From the NCBI GenBank assembly GCA_016081115.2, contig JABTTQ020001754.1, positions 120,870 through 184,869 of the forward strand: a stretch of DNA of 64,000 bases, in the 5' to 3' direction. Below are positions 1-10,252 of this stretch, one piece after another. The DNA comes from Rehmannia glutinosa (taxonomy: Eukaryota > Streptophyta > Magnoliopsida > Lamiales > Orobanchaceae). Each line of letters opens with the position of its first letter. Positions within the stretch are counted from its first letter, which is position 1. The notes beneath the pieces were generated by a model. That model was not told the DNA's origin and did not search any database. It was given only the letters and a program-made list of their open reading frames with translations. The position numbers and the translations under genes were made by a program.

Positions 1-179
1 TAATGTATATATAATATATTTTACATAATAAATATTATATTATATAATATATGTATTAAATTATACTATACACTGTATATATCAAATTTTATATTATATA
101 GTATATAGTTTGAAAATCATATTATGTTATATATTAAAGGACACAACAAATTAAAAATATCAAAAATATATAAAATAAA

Positions 180-520
180 TTTATCGACTGATAAATATTC
201 AATTGGGAAAAATAAAAATATATAAACATATAAAATTAATTTACCGACAGATAAAAAAGTTCTAACAGTAAAAAAATTAAGTAATAAAATAAATAATGAA
301 AAAATAATTTACCGACGGAAAAATTCCTAAGTAATTACCGACAACATCAATTTTCATTGGTAATTTTTTTAAAAAAGTAAAAAAAATAAAAAAGGTTAAC
401 GACGAAATTGTCTCCGTTAGTAAAATTAAAAAATAAATAAATAATAATAATAAAATATATACATGCGCATTTTTCGCCGGTATTACGATGAAATTAATTA
501 CCTCCGTAAAAAATAAAAAA
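180..520. mobile_element. CACTA-like subterminal repeat remnant
   Basis: The stretch carries many diverged copies of a short motif of the form TTACCGACGG or its complement CCGTTAGTAAA, for example near 240, 308, 333, 395-420 and 470-510. Such ACCGACGG repeats in both orientations are a familiar subterminal signature of plant CACTA (En/Spm) transposons. No transposase coding sequence is visible, and the first 180 bases are plain AT-rich DNA. It could belong to the same element as the terminus at 1,105 or to an older one. Confidence 0.4.
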
Positions 521-699
521 AAATAAAAGCAAAACTAAAATACTTTATAAAAAGAAAACAAAAATTCAGTTAAAAAAAACAGAGTACATGATGTCTACAA
601 TTTTTAGGTTTGGTAATTTTTTTTTGTCTTCACCTATTTTGTGACATCAATTAATTAAATAAATCGTTGACATGATTTAATGATAGTTATATAATTTTG

Positions 700-1105
700 T
701 GTTACTAAAATATAGCCTAAAAAGTGTTACAATCAATAAAATATAGTGTTGCCAAGAGTGCTTCTTAAATAAAGTGATACATTTTTGCGTTACAAAAGAA
801 ATAACAAAAAAAGTGATACTTAAAAAGTGTTATTTATATAAAAGTGTTACATATAAGTATTACATATTAAAAAAAAAGTGTTACCTATTTGCGTTACAAA
901 AGAAATAACAAAAAAAGTGATACTTAAAAAGTGTTACTTATATAAAAGTGTTACATATAACCGTTACATATTGATAAAGTGCTACAAAAGTGTTACATAA
1001 ATATTGTAACGTAAAAAGTGTTACAAACAGGTGTTACATATATACCTTATGTAAAAAGTTCTACAAAAATTGTGTTACCTAATGTCATTTATATATGTTG
1101 TAGTG
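700..1105. mobile_element. Right end of a CACTA-type DNA transposon
   Basis: About sixteen same-strand copies of AAGTGTTAC or close variants (AAGTGATAC, AAGTGCTAC) fill 720-1,075. They are followed by a terminus reading TTGTAGTG at 1,098-1,105, the reverse complement of the CACTACAA end of plant CACTA elements. A subterminal array of short repeats ending at a CACTA terminus is the diagnostic layout of the superfamily. A 3-bp duplication would be expected next (TTT at 1,106-1,108), but the other end lies outside the window, so this cannot be verified. No coding region is present. Confidence 0.5.
784..960. repeat. Two-copy direct repeat, period about 104 bp
   Basis: A block beginning TTTGCGTTACAAAAGAAATA occurs at 784 and again at about 888. 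The following some 70 bases are almost identical, so the CACTA-like subterminal array grew partly by tandem duplication. Confidence 0.6.
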
Positions 1106-1166
1106 TTTCCATATATTATTTTAAGTACATTTATATGATTATGAGATAGTAAGTTGATATAAAAAA

Positions 1167-1171
1167 AAAAC
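1167..1171 (+). repeat. Target site duplication of element A, left copy (AAAAC)
   Basis: AAAAC lies directly before the TGTTGGG start of the first LTR. The same five bases directly follow the last LTR at 31,077-31,081. This pairs the two outermost LTRs as one insertion event. Confidence 0.85.
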
Positions 1172-2751
1172 TGTTGGGAAATTTACTGTTTAGATTTTGA
1201 TGAATGCCATGTAAAACTTAGACTAGAAAGTTGGCACCCCATTTTCCTTTTGATTTGTATTGTAATAGATAGGGTTGAACAAGCTGGGTCAAGTCAGCTA
1301 AGCCTAGGAATACAAGAAGTCAACTGAAGACTAGATTAAAGACTCCGCTGTGAAGCAGCTGAGTGTGGCAAGGAAGAGATGTCAAGGACTCGATTGAAGG
1401 AGTATCAGCTATGATACAGATGTATGAAGAGTCAGTCAAGTCAACTCAAGAAGCCAAGTCTCAAGTTGAAGTGACAGATGAGTCATCCATTGATTGGAAG
1501 CTAACTCAAAGTCACCTGGGGAATAAAGGACTGCAGTCAAGTCAAGACAACTGAACGAGATCCGTTGATAAAAGTCAAGAATGTTACTCAGAATAGTAGC
1601 CTGTTAAAGTCGTCAGAGATAAAGTATTAGTTCCAGTTGTGTGCAAAACGAACAAACCAATGGGAAGCACTGCACCAAGTGTCAGAAACGCTGCAATGCT
1701 GCAAGACATTAAATACGAGGAAATATCAACATCAAGGACTGCAACAAGACAAGCCAACGAACACAATTGACTTTTGAAAATTAGCATGTCTCTTCAATGG
1801 GCAGATTTTTGAAAGTTCACTATAAAAGGCTGAGGAATCACTTTGAGAAAAGGTTACCTTGCACACCTGAGATAACAAGCAATATTCAAACTGTAACCTG
1901 CAAAATATTCTCAAGTTATTCAAGCAAAATCCTAAAGCCTAAATCTCGAAGGAAATCGATCCAACACTAAGCTGTGAAGGAAAGACAACTTCAAACTGTT
2001 GAAGAGGAAACTTTTGAAGAATCAAAAGGGGTCTACTTTCCAAGGAGGATTGTAGGAAGGTTCAAGGTCGAACCAATCTCAAGTTGTTGGAGGGCTTCGT
2101 GATCAAGTCCAAGAAGCTTGAGAAAGTAAGCTGAAGTAGCAAGGCAGCCGCCCTGCTGTGAAGAAAGTTTTGAGTCGGACGAGAAGCCATTTGTGTGACC
2201 AAGGCATCTCGACATCGAGTCCCAAAGGAGCAAGTCAGCTGTGTGATCAAGACTTGTATCAGGACTGATAACCACTTTGTGAATTGATCATTACTTAGTG
2301 GATTCCTCCAGGAGTTGGAGAAGAGAGGAGTAGAAGAATTACCCTATCTTCGAACCTCTATAAAAATTATTGTGTCATTTGCATTTCAGCATTTTATTTC
2401 TGCATACTCACTTCATGTATGCTGACAATTTGCTATCCAACTGATAAGTAACAAAGTGCTAAAACCAAGTGTTAAAATAAAATTAAATCAAATAGAAGGG
2501 TGTTAAGTCTTCCGCTGAAAAACTCATCACAGCCAAGTTAAGATTTATCCTAAACAGCTGAGTTATTCTATCAACAAACTCTATAGTCGAAATTGAGTGG
2601 CTAACTCTGTTGATTAACTAACTTAGTTGTCCCTCAAGGACTTAGCTGTGTACTTAACTCTGTAATATTTTAAAAGGACTTAAATCGAAAAGTTGGTAAG
2701 GTTTATTCAACCCCCCCTTCTAAACCTTACTCACACCCCTTGGGACCTACA
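1172..2751 (+). repeat. 5' LTR of element A
   Basis: The LTR is 1,580 bp, starts TGTTGGGAAA and ends GGGACCTACA, giving the standard TG...CA termini. It is followed immediately by the tRNA primer site. It pairs with 29,511-31,076. Small open frames inside it are chance. Confidence 0.9.
1821..1829 (+). promoter_or_regulatory. TATA box of the element A 5' LTR
   Basis: TATAAAAGG lies in mid-LTR and is conserved in all four LTRs of this family (1,821; 12,570; 18,892; 30,155). This fits the U3 promoter of a copia LTR. Transcription would start about 30 bases downstream. Confidence 0.65.
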
Positions 2752-2753
2752 AG

Positions 2754-2765
2754 TGGTATCAGAGC
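2754..2765 (+). promoter_or_regulatory. Primer binding site of element A
   Basis: TGGTATCAGAGC lies two bases after the LTR. It is the usual plant copia primer site, complementary to the 3' end of initiator methionine tRNA, and would prime minus-strand cDNA synthesis. It is intact here, unlike in element B. Confidence 0.9.
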
Positions 2766-2874
2766 GGTTGGTTCATTGAGCACTGGTTACTGAACTAGAC
2801 CTCCAATCTTTCAAATGAATTTTTTTTAACACTTGCTCTTTCAAAAGTCATTTTTATTCAGCAAAGTTATTATC

Positions 2875-4759
2875 ATAGAAGCAAATTTGACACGCATTCC
2901 TATGTTCACTATTGAAGAATTTGATGACTAGAAAATTCGCATGCAGGCTCATCTATCTGCTTTACATGATGAAATGTGGATAGTGATAGAGGATGGGCCA
3001 CGCAAATCCGAAAGTGAACACAACAGAAAAAAGAGAGATAGAGTCAAGGAGAAGAAAGCTCGGCTCTTTGAAGCAAGACCAACCCTGGTTGAGAAACCAA
3101 GGACTGAATGGACAAACGAGGACAGAAGAAGATACAACTTGGACAATGTGGCCAAGGACATACTTTACAAAACTTGGACAAAGCAATGTTCAACAAAGTC
3201 AAATCTTGTCAAACTGCAAAACAAATCTGTGATAAATTAACTTTAATTTGTGAAGGATCTGAGCAAATTAAAGAAAATAAATTGTCCGTTGTTGTACGAG
3301 AAATTTGAAAATTTTAAAATGCTTGTGTGGTGAAACCTTGGATCACCGGTGGATGCTCGATTCATCGAAATCACAAATGAATTATCAAAGACTTGGGAAA
3401 GAATATACATAGAAGGAAATGTGTATGAAGATTCTGAGAAGCCTCCCAGCTGAATGGGAAATGAAGGTCATGGCCCTGAGACATTCAATGAACCTCACAA
3501 CAACATCCAATCATGATCTATTCTCAGAACTCAAAGCCTACGAGTTTGAGCTGAGAAGAAAAGATCAAGAGGAGACAATTGTACCCAAAACAGCTGCACT
3601 TATAGTCAAGGAAGGGAAGAGAGCTGAGGTTAAGGAAGCTATTGACCAGGAGGAAATTGCCTTGATGGTTAAAAGATTCAACAGTTTCTTCAACAAGAAC
3701 TATAAAAGAAACAAGGGTGAATCCTCCAAGAAACATTCAGCTCTCTCCAAGTCAAGGGACGATAGGCCACCCAAGAGAGCTGAGCATCAAAAGGTTGAAT
3801 ATCGTAGAGCGATAACCCAAGAACGGAAAGAAGCGATCAAAGAGTGAAAACTTGTGTGTTGGAACCGTAGACAACCAGGACACTTTGCTATTGACTGTCC
3901 ATACCCTGTAGTCAATAAATACAGGAATGAAGAAGAAAGAAGAGTCTTCAGAGAAAGAAGACGGGAAAAGAAAATGGCTATGTTGGGTCAGAGAGACTCA
4001 CTGAGACACTAAGTCAAAAAAAAGCGGACTCGAGAGAGTAGTGAAGTCTGACTACTCAAGTGATTCTGAAGAAGAAGCAATGATCTGTCTAATGGCTAAA
4101 GAACAAGATCAACCTGAACAAGAAGATGAGGTGCACTCTAACTCATCTCACTCAGATTCTAGTGATAGTGATTGTGACACACACTTCATCACCCACTGAT
4201 CTTTATGATTCATTAGGCAAAATGATGAAAGACTTTGAGCACATTAAATCCTCACACACACTATTAAACGAGGGGAAAACGGCCCACTCAAAGCAAAACT
4301 CACGGTGACTAAAGAGCTTAGTACTCTGAGTCACATAGCTGATGAGAACAAAGAGCTGAAGGCTAAGAATGCTAAACTAATTGCAGAGATAGCTGCTATA
4401 GAAAAGAGGGAAAATGATCTCAAAAATGTGATTGCATCATTTACAAGGCATCCAAATCATTGGATGACCTTATTATGAGCCAGAAAGAGTGTGGAGATAA
4501 GACAGGCATAGGATTCAATTCTTTTGTGTACAGTCAAACTCCCAGAGTGATTTTGGAAAAAGGATCTTCAAGTAGTGAAGCATCTCAAAAATCCAAGACA
4601 CCAAATGTTGCACACACATTCATTCCAAAGCACAATCACAAACAAACTGGCCTTGGATATAAAGGAAAAGGAAAACAGCCAGTTGAGTATGCTGAGAGGA
4701 CAGCTGAGAAGAATCCAGCAGAGTTCCTCAGCAAACTTCAAATAGGAAGTACTCTGTGA
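2875..4759 (+). pseudogene. Decayed gag of element A
   Basis: This is the remnant of the capsid/nucleocapsid polyprotein. The N-terminal reading (..LTRIPMFTIEEFDD..) begins at an ATA (2,875) where the sister copy in element B has ATG (13,479). A TAG at 2,929-2,931 replaces a tryptophan that is intact in B. Downstream segments in shifted frames are recognisable: a KEKK/RRYNLDN stretch near 3,040-3,170, a helical segment at 3,419-3,847, and a zinc knuckle at about 3,857-3,899. In the knuckle the second cysteine of the CX2CX4HX4C pattern reads Arg. The last segment, 4,460-4,759, is Ser/Lys rich. At least three frames are used, so no intact Gag can be made. Confidence 0.75.
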
Positions 4760-5267
4760 AGAACAAACAGAGCTACCAAAAACCCAGAAGTTTTATCAAA
4801 GAAACACATATGATGGAAATGGTAGAAACTACCCAAGCGAACCTGATTGGAATAATGTGAAGTATCAGCAAAGACCTATGGAATATAAGCCCAAATGGAA
4901 AAGGCCTAGAACTCAGCAAAGGTCATTCCAAAGGCAAAAGAGCTATCATTAGCACACATATGCACCCAGGCACTACACTCAAAAATATCACAACAACCCA
5001 AAGAAGGCAATTGCTAAAACACACACACAGGCATACAGACAAAAGAGACAGTTGTATGAACCTAAAGCCCCCAAGCAATTTGCCAAAGTGAGTTATGATT
5101 ATGGCATAGATAGATGGCAACCTCTTAGTGTTAAGTCATTTGGTTATAGGTTGGTTGGATCATCTTACAGCACTAACCCCTCAGGACCCAGACAAGCATG
5201 GGTACCTAAAAACTAATTTCCTTGATTGCAGGTTCAAGGAACAGTTGAGTGCCAAGGAACCTGATAC

Positions 5268-6623
5268 ATGGATAGTGGTTGTTCCAGACACATGACAGGG
5301 AACAAGAAAAATTTGTCAAAATTCAAGGAGATTAGAGGAGCAAAATTCATATTTGGAGGAAATGAAGCTCCAGGGGAAATAAGAGGCACTGGATCCATCA
5401 AGAAAAATGGATTAGAAATCACAGATGTTGCATATGTTGAAGGCCTCAACTTCAACTTGTTAAGCATCAGCCAACTCTGTGACAAGGGCTATAATGTTGG
5501 ATTCAATATGGGAGTGTGCCAAATTAAAGATATTGAATCAAATGAAGTAGTGTTGCAAGGATCCAGACAGAAGAACATGTATGTGGTAGATTGGTCTACT
5601 GCCACACCAAGTACCTGTCTGTTAGCAAAGAGTACAGCCGAATCAAGCTGGCTGTGGCACAAGAAGCTGAGTCATCTAAATTTCAAGACAATCGACAAGC
5701 TTGCAAGGAGTCATCTTGTGGAAGGATTGCCAGACTCAGTGTACAAGAAGGAAAGTGTTTGTGATGCATGCCAGATGGGAAAGTAGATCAAATCTTCATT
5801 TAAGGATAAGCCTAGTCCTTCATCAACAAGAATATTGCATCTGTTGCATATGGATTTATTTGGTCCAGTTGAGCCAGCTAGCATAAGTGGAAAGAAATAC
5901 ACTTTAGTAGTGGTGGATGATTATTCAAGATATACATGGACAATCTTCATGTGCAAAAAGAAGGAAACTTTGCAGAAGTTGCCTCAGCTGATGAGAAGAG
6001 TTCAAAATGAGAAGAGTCAAACAATCATAAAGATAAGGTCTGATAGAGGAACTGAGTTTGTCAATGGGATAATAACTCAGTATTGTGTTGAAAATAGTAT
6101 TGCTCATGAATTATCTGCAGCAAGGACTCCACAAATGGAGAATGGAGAGCGAAAGAAGAAAGCAGAACTCTCAAGGAAGCCGCAAGGACCATGTTAATTT
6201 GAAGCCTGGATGCTAAAAGATTTTGGGCAAGCCATCAATACTGCATGTTATACTCAAAATAGATGCATGATTAATAGACAGCTGACAAAGACTCCCTATG
6301 AAATCTGGACAGGGAGAAAGTCAAATGTTGCATATTTTAGAATATTTGGATGTAAATGCTTCATCCACAACAATGGCAAGGATAATCTAAAGGCTTTTGA
6401 TGCTAAAGCTGATGAAGGTATCTTTTTGGGATACTCAGCTGAAAGTAAAGCCTATAGAGTGCTGAACAAGAGGACTATGGTCACAAAAGAGTCTATCCAT
6501 GTGGCTTTTGATGAACCTAATATAAATGGAGAAGACATTGAAGAGTTAGCTGATAAGCTGAATCAGCCAACTATGCAGAAGAGTCCCTATGTTGAAGTCA
6601 AGTCGAGCAATCAATCAAGATGA
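5268..6623 (+). pseudogene. Decayed protease and integrase region of element A
   Basis: An aspartic protease opens with DSGCSRHMTG at about 5,271-5,300. The gag-pre-integrase zinc-binding region follows (WHKKLSHL...CDACQMGK, about 5,653-5,783), ending at a TAG stop at 5,784-5,786. The integrase core has DLFG and VVDDYSRYTW near 5,850-5,940 and SDRGTEF near 6,040-6,060. The region that should hold the catalytic Glu (about 6,130-6,190) is frameshifted. The core resumes at 6,210 (TPYEIWTGRK, FGCKCFIHN, DEGIFLGYS). These enzymes would process the polyprotein and insert the cDNA. The domain order is diagnostic of Ty1/copia. Confidence 0.85.
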
Positions 6624-8366
6624 AGATGAGGCTGGCCGAGTCTCAAAGACAGCTGGAAAATCTGCAGTTGAATGATAATGAACGAGCTGATCAAGACAAC
6701 ACAGCTGCAAGTCGACTGAACCCAGCTGATTTACTCCAACCTGAAGTGAGATGGCTGAGAGACCATCCACCAGAGCTAGTCATTGGAAATGTGAGAGATG
6801 GTGTAAGAACCAGATCCAGAGCTCAACAAGAAGCAATGTTCACTTGTTTCATTTCCCAAATAGAGCCAAAAGATGTGTCTCAAGCATTGGGTGACACACA
6901 TTGGATTCAGGCCATGCAAGCAGAGCTGAATCAATTTGAAAGGAACAAGGTATGGGAATTGGTGCAAAGACCATCCCATCAAAATATTATTGGCACAAAA
7001 TGGGTTTTCAGAAACAAGATGAATGAGGAAGGATATGTGGTAAGAAACAAAGCAAGATTGGTAGCCAAAGGGTATTGCCAAGAAGAAGGAATAGATTTTG
7101 ATGAAACATTTGCTCTTGTTGCAAGATTAGAAGCAATAAGGATGTTTCTTGCCTATATTGCACACAAAAACTTCATTGTATATCAAATGGATGTGAAAAG
7201 TGCAATTTTAAATGGATTGTTGGAAGAATAAGTCTATGTTGAGCAACCTCCAGGTTTTGAGCAGAAAACCATTGGAGATAAGGTGTATAAGCTCAAGAAA
7301 GCTCTATATGGATTGAAATAAGCACCTAGAGCATGGTATGATACATTATCTCAATTTCTGACAGATAATGGATTCACCAAAGGCAAAGTGGACAGAACAC
7401 TCTTCAGAATTCAAGATGGGGAGAGTATACTGCTTGTTCAAATATATGTGGATGATATCATTTTTGGATCCACAAACAAAGAGCTGTGTGATAAGTTCTC
7501 AAATCTCATGCAAGGCAAATTTGAAATGAGCATGATGGGAGAGCTGACATTCTTTTTAGCACTTCAAGTTAAACAGCTGAAGGATGGAACCTTCATAAGT
7601 CAAACAAAGTACACCAAAGATTTAATGAAGAAATTTTGTATGGAAGAGAAGTCTTTTGTGAAAATACCAATGAACACATCAGTCAAGATTGACATGGATG
7701 CAGATGGTAAAGTTGTAGATCAAACAAGAAATAGGGCACTTATCGGATCATCTGTTTATCTAACAAAGAAGCGGGCGGACATCACCTTTGCAAGAGGTGT
7801 ACGTGCAAGATTTCAATCGCACCAAAGGAGAGTCACATGATTTGACTAAAAGAATCTAAGATATTTGAAGGGATGCCAAGAAGTTGGCTTATGGTATCAA
7901 AGGAAGGTGGATTCAAGCTTATTGGTTATTCGGACTACATTATCTTTGGATGTAGAGTTGACAGGAAGAGTACACAGGAACTTGTCAAATGCTTGGAAAC
8001 AGATTGGTTTCCTGGTTTAGCAAGAAGCAAAATTCTATAGCCACATCCACAGCTGCGGGAAGTTGTTGTGCCCAAGTCTTATGGATGAGACAACAGCTGA
8101 GAGATTATGAAATTGAAGAAAAAGAGATTCCAATTATGTGTGATAACACAAGTGCTATTGCAATCACTCAGAATCCTGTGTTGCATTCGAGAACAAAGCG
8201 CATTGATGTCAGATATCATTTTATAAGAGATCACGTTGAAAAGAAAGACATCACTTTGGAATACATCTCAACTGATAAACAGTTAGCTGAAATATTCACC
8301 AAACATTTATGTGAATCAAGATTTGAAGAGCTTAAGCATGATCTAGGGTTAATTGAGCTGAGTTGA
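6620..8366 (+). pseudogene. Decayed reverse transcriptase and RNase H of element A
   Basis: Reverse transcriptase motifs are clear: KWVFRNKMNEEG (about 6,998), RNKARLVAKGY (7,044), YQMDVKSAILNG (7,180), the catalytic YVDDIIFG (about 7,445) and LIGSSVYLT. TAA stops at 7,229-7,231 and 7,319-7,321 and a frame loss after about 7,800 break it. RNase H follows in another frame (7,989-8,366) with AGSCCAQVLWMRQQL, MCDNTSAIAI, HSRTKRIDVRYHFIRDHV and KQLAEIFTK. The acidic segment before TAAGSCCAQ is shortened. The stops are scattered single changes, so this was once a complete copia pol. Confidence 0.9.
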
Positions 8367-8619
8367 CACTCAGAAGACTCAATGAGAAGAGATGAAACGT
8401 GAAAAGATTAAAACAGAGCAAATCTCATAAATCAGCCAAGTGAACACCAGATCGAAAAGTCACCAGAGTTAAGTTAGGACACAAATTTGAGTCACTATAT
8501 GAAAGGAGAGAAGTAGAGTTGAGTCATTTGCGTAGTGAGTTGAGTCATTTATGAGCTAAGTGACAAAAACGCAGTCATTTTTAATGAGCGGGAATGTGTT
8601 TAAGGATGACATCGGCGTA

Positions 8620-8933
8620 ATAATGACTTCCGCATGATCAAAAGTTGCACAATAAGCATATGATTGGATATAAATGCTGCCGCATTAAATGCGAGCAATT
8701 AAATGCAATGTGACGTGCTAAATCTGAGCCGTTGATTTCGATCAAAATTCAAAAACCAAAAATACGTCCTTTCATAACCCTTATATATCCATTTTCTCCA
8801 GTCTTTCTCTCTCACACTTAAAAACTGTTCATCTTCAAGCATACGAAAGCCAATTTTTTTTTGTTCTCTCTCGAAAACCCTACTTGTTCTCAAAGCAAGT
8901 TGATCAAGATTTAATCGGTAGAATCTTCTAGAA
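8620..8933 (+). promoter_or_regulatory. Possible internal promoter and leader of the accessory gene
   Basis: Between pol and the accessory reading frame the sequence has GTGACGTGCT (about 8,709), a TATATA-type box at 8,781-8,790, a CT-rich stretch (8,797-8,818) and then an ATG at 8,934, with no earlier pol coding. TATA plus CT-rich leader about 150 bases before a start codon resembles a plant promoter. This is inference from layout; no promoter activity is shown by sequence. Confidence 0.35.
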
Positions 8934-10250
8934 ATGGCACCAAAGACCGATTTCGTCAAGTTATCAAAGCAAATCCACTCAGGTTCCTCAGTGGATTTCG
9001 AAGGCATGGTTAAGCAGGGTTCGGATGCAACCCTTATGAAGAAAATCGCGGATATGTTGGAAAAATCTGGGCTTAAAGCCTTTTTGACGATAGAATACTC
9101 GCACACCTACCTGGAAGAGGTGGCGCAGTTCTATATGAACGCCGAGGTGCAGGACGAAGGGATTAAGTCCTCCATCCACCGCAAGGACATCATGATCACT
9201 GCTAAAGACCTTGCGGAGCACTCGCTTATTACCGTCAGGGTATGCCGAAAATATCTGGCGATGTGGACTTGGCTGCCGCATGGAAAGAAGTAGCCAAACC
9301 CGAGTGTCTTTGTGAAAGTAGTCTACATAGCCGACACAAGAAATTCTTTGAAGGGCGACTATCACAAGGCGATGGATGTCGCCCAAAAATGCGTGGATAT
9401 GAAGTTTTGCGTTTCAATCAATGTCAAAGACTAAGCCGATCGTCATGGCCGCGATCATGCAAGGGAAGAAAGTTAAATGAGCTGAGTTCGTATACAGCAG
9501 ACTCTGGCAGAACGTTGCGAACAAGTCTTTCAAGGAAGATGGATCCTTTGGAGGATCACTCGGCTATGGCCTAGAATTATTGGCCACTTGATGGAAGTGA
9601 AGGGCATTCCCCTTCAAAGATGGAAAGCCCTTCCATGTAAACAAAAAAAGATGTTTAGGGCTAACCTTTCAGGAGAGCCCGGAAGAGAGCCCATGCGAAG
9701 AGGGCGGACACACGAGGGGAATCGGTGACCGAGGAAACGATTGTTGCCTCCCCTCCGAAGAATAAAGCCGCCCGCACCGCAAAGAAGAAAGTTGCCCCCG
9801 CAAAGCAAAGACAAAAGATGCAAGCTCGCCCGCAGCCGTGTCTCCCGCCCATGCGGCCGAGGTGGAGAAGGAAGCCCAAATACCTTCTCCGACCATCAAA
9901 AAGAAGAGGGCGCAAGCCAAGAAAGGCGGCTCCTCGGTCCAAAAGAAAGATGCTCCGCCCCCACCGCCATGAGGAATCGAGAAAGAAGTATCCGAACCGA
10001 GAACTTCCTCTCGGTAAGGACAAAAAAGAAGAAGAAGAATCACCAAGCTCTCGGAGCTTGAGAAGACAAATGAGTCGCCACTCAGTGGAGAAAATCTCTC
10101 GAGATCGAAGAAGTGCGATCTCGAAGTTATTGAAGAAAACCAAGTATCTTGCCGAGGATAGTCACAGAGAGGTAATTAGAAGACCCGATTGTGGATAGAA
10201 ACGGTGAGAAGAAGAAAGCGCAGAGAAGCGAGAATCTCCTGATGAAAGAG
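8934..10250 (+). pseudogene. Accessory (post-pol) gene of element A, N-terminal part, frameshifted
   Basis: An ATG at 8,934 opens a 119-codon frame (MAPKTDFVKLSKQ..., with KKIADMLEKSGLKAF and HRKDIMITAKDLAEH). The homologous reading then continues in another frame from 9,242 (DVDLAAAWKEVAKP), matching the better kept copy in element B (DVNLAAAWKKVAKR, about 13,660). 9,300-10,250 is Lys/Arg/Pro rich in several frames with no long unbroken one. The AKDLAEH region vaguely recalls plant transposon-associated domains seen in other retroelements; that is memory-based and uncertain. No signal peptide or membrane segment is visible, which argues against a classical envelope protein. Many of the breaks fall at CAG/CTG triplets. 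Confidence 0.6.
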
Positions 10251-10252
10251 TT

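Noticed and set aside
700..1080. A CRISPR-like array
   Set aside because: The repeats are short, variable and unevenly spaced, in plant DNA, and end at a transposon terminus.
2754..2765. tRNA gene pieces suggested by TGGTATCAGAGC
   Set aside because: These are retrotransposon primer sites placed two bases after LTRs; no cloverleaf surrounds them.
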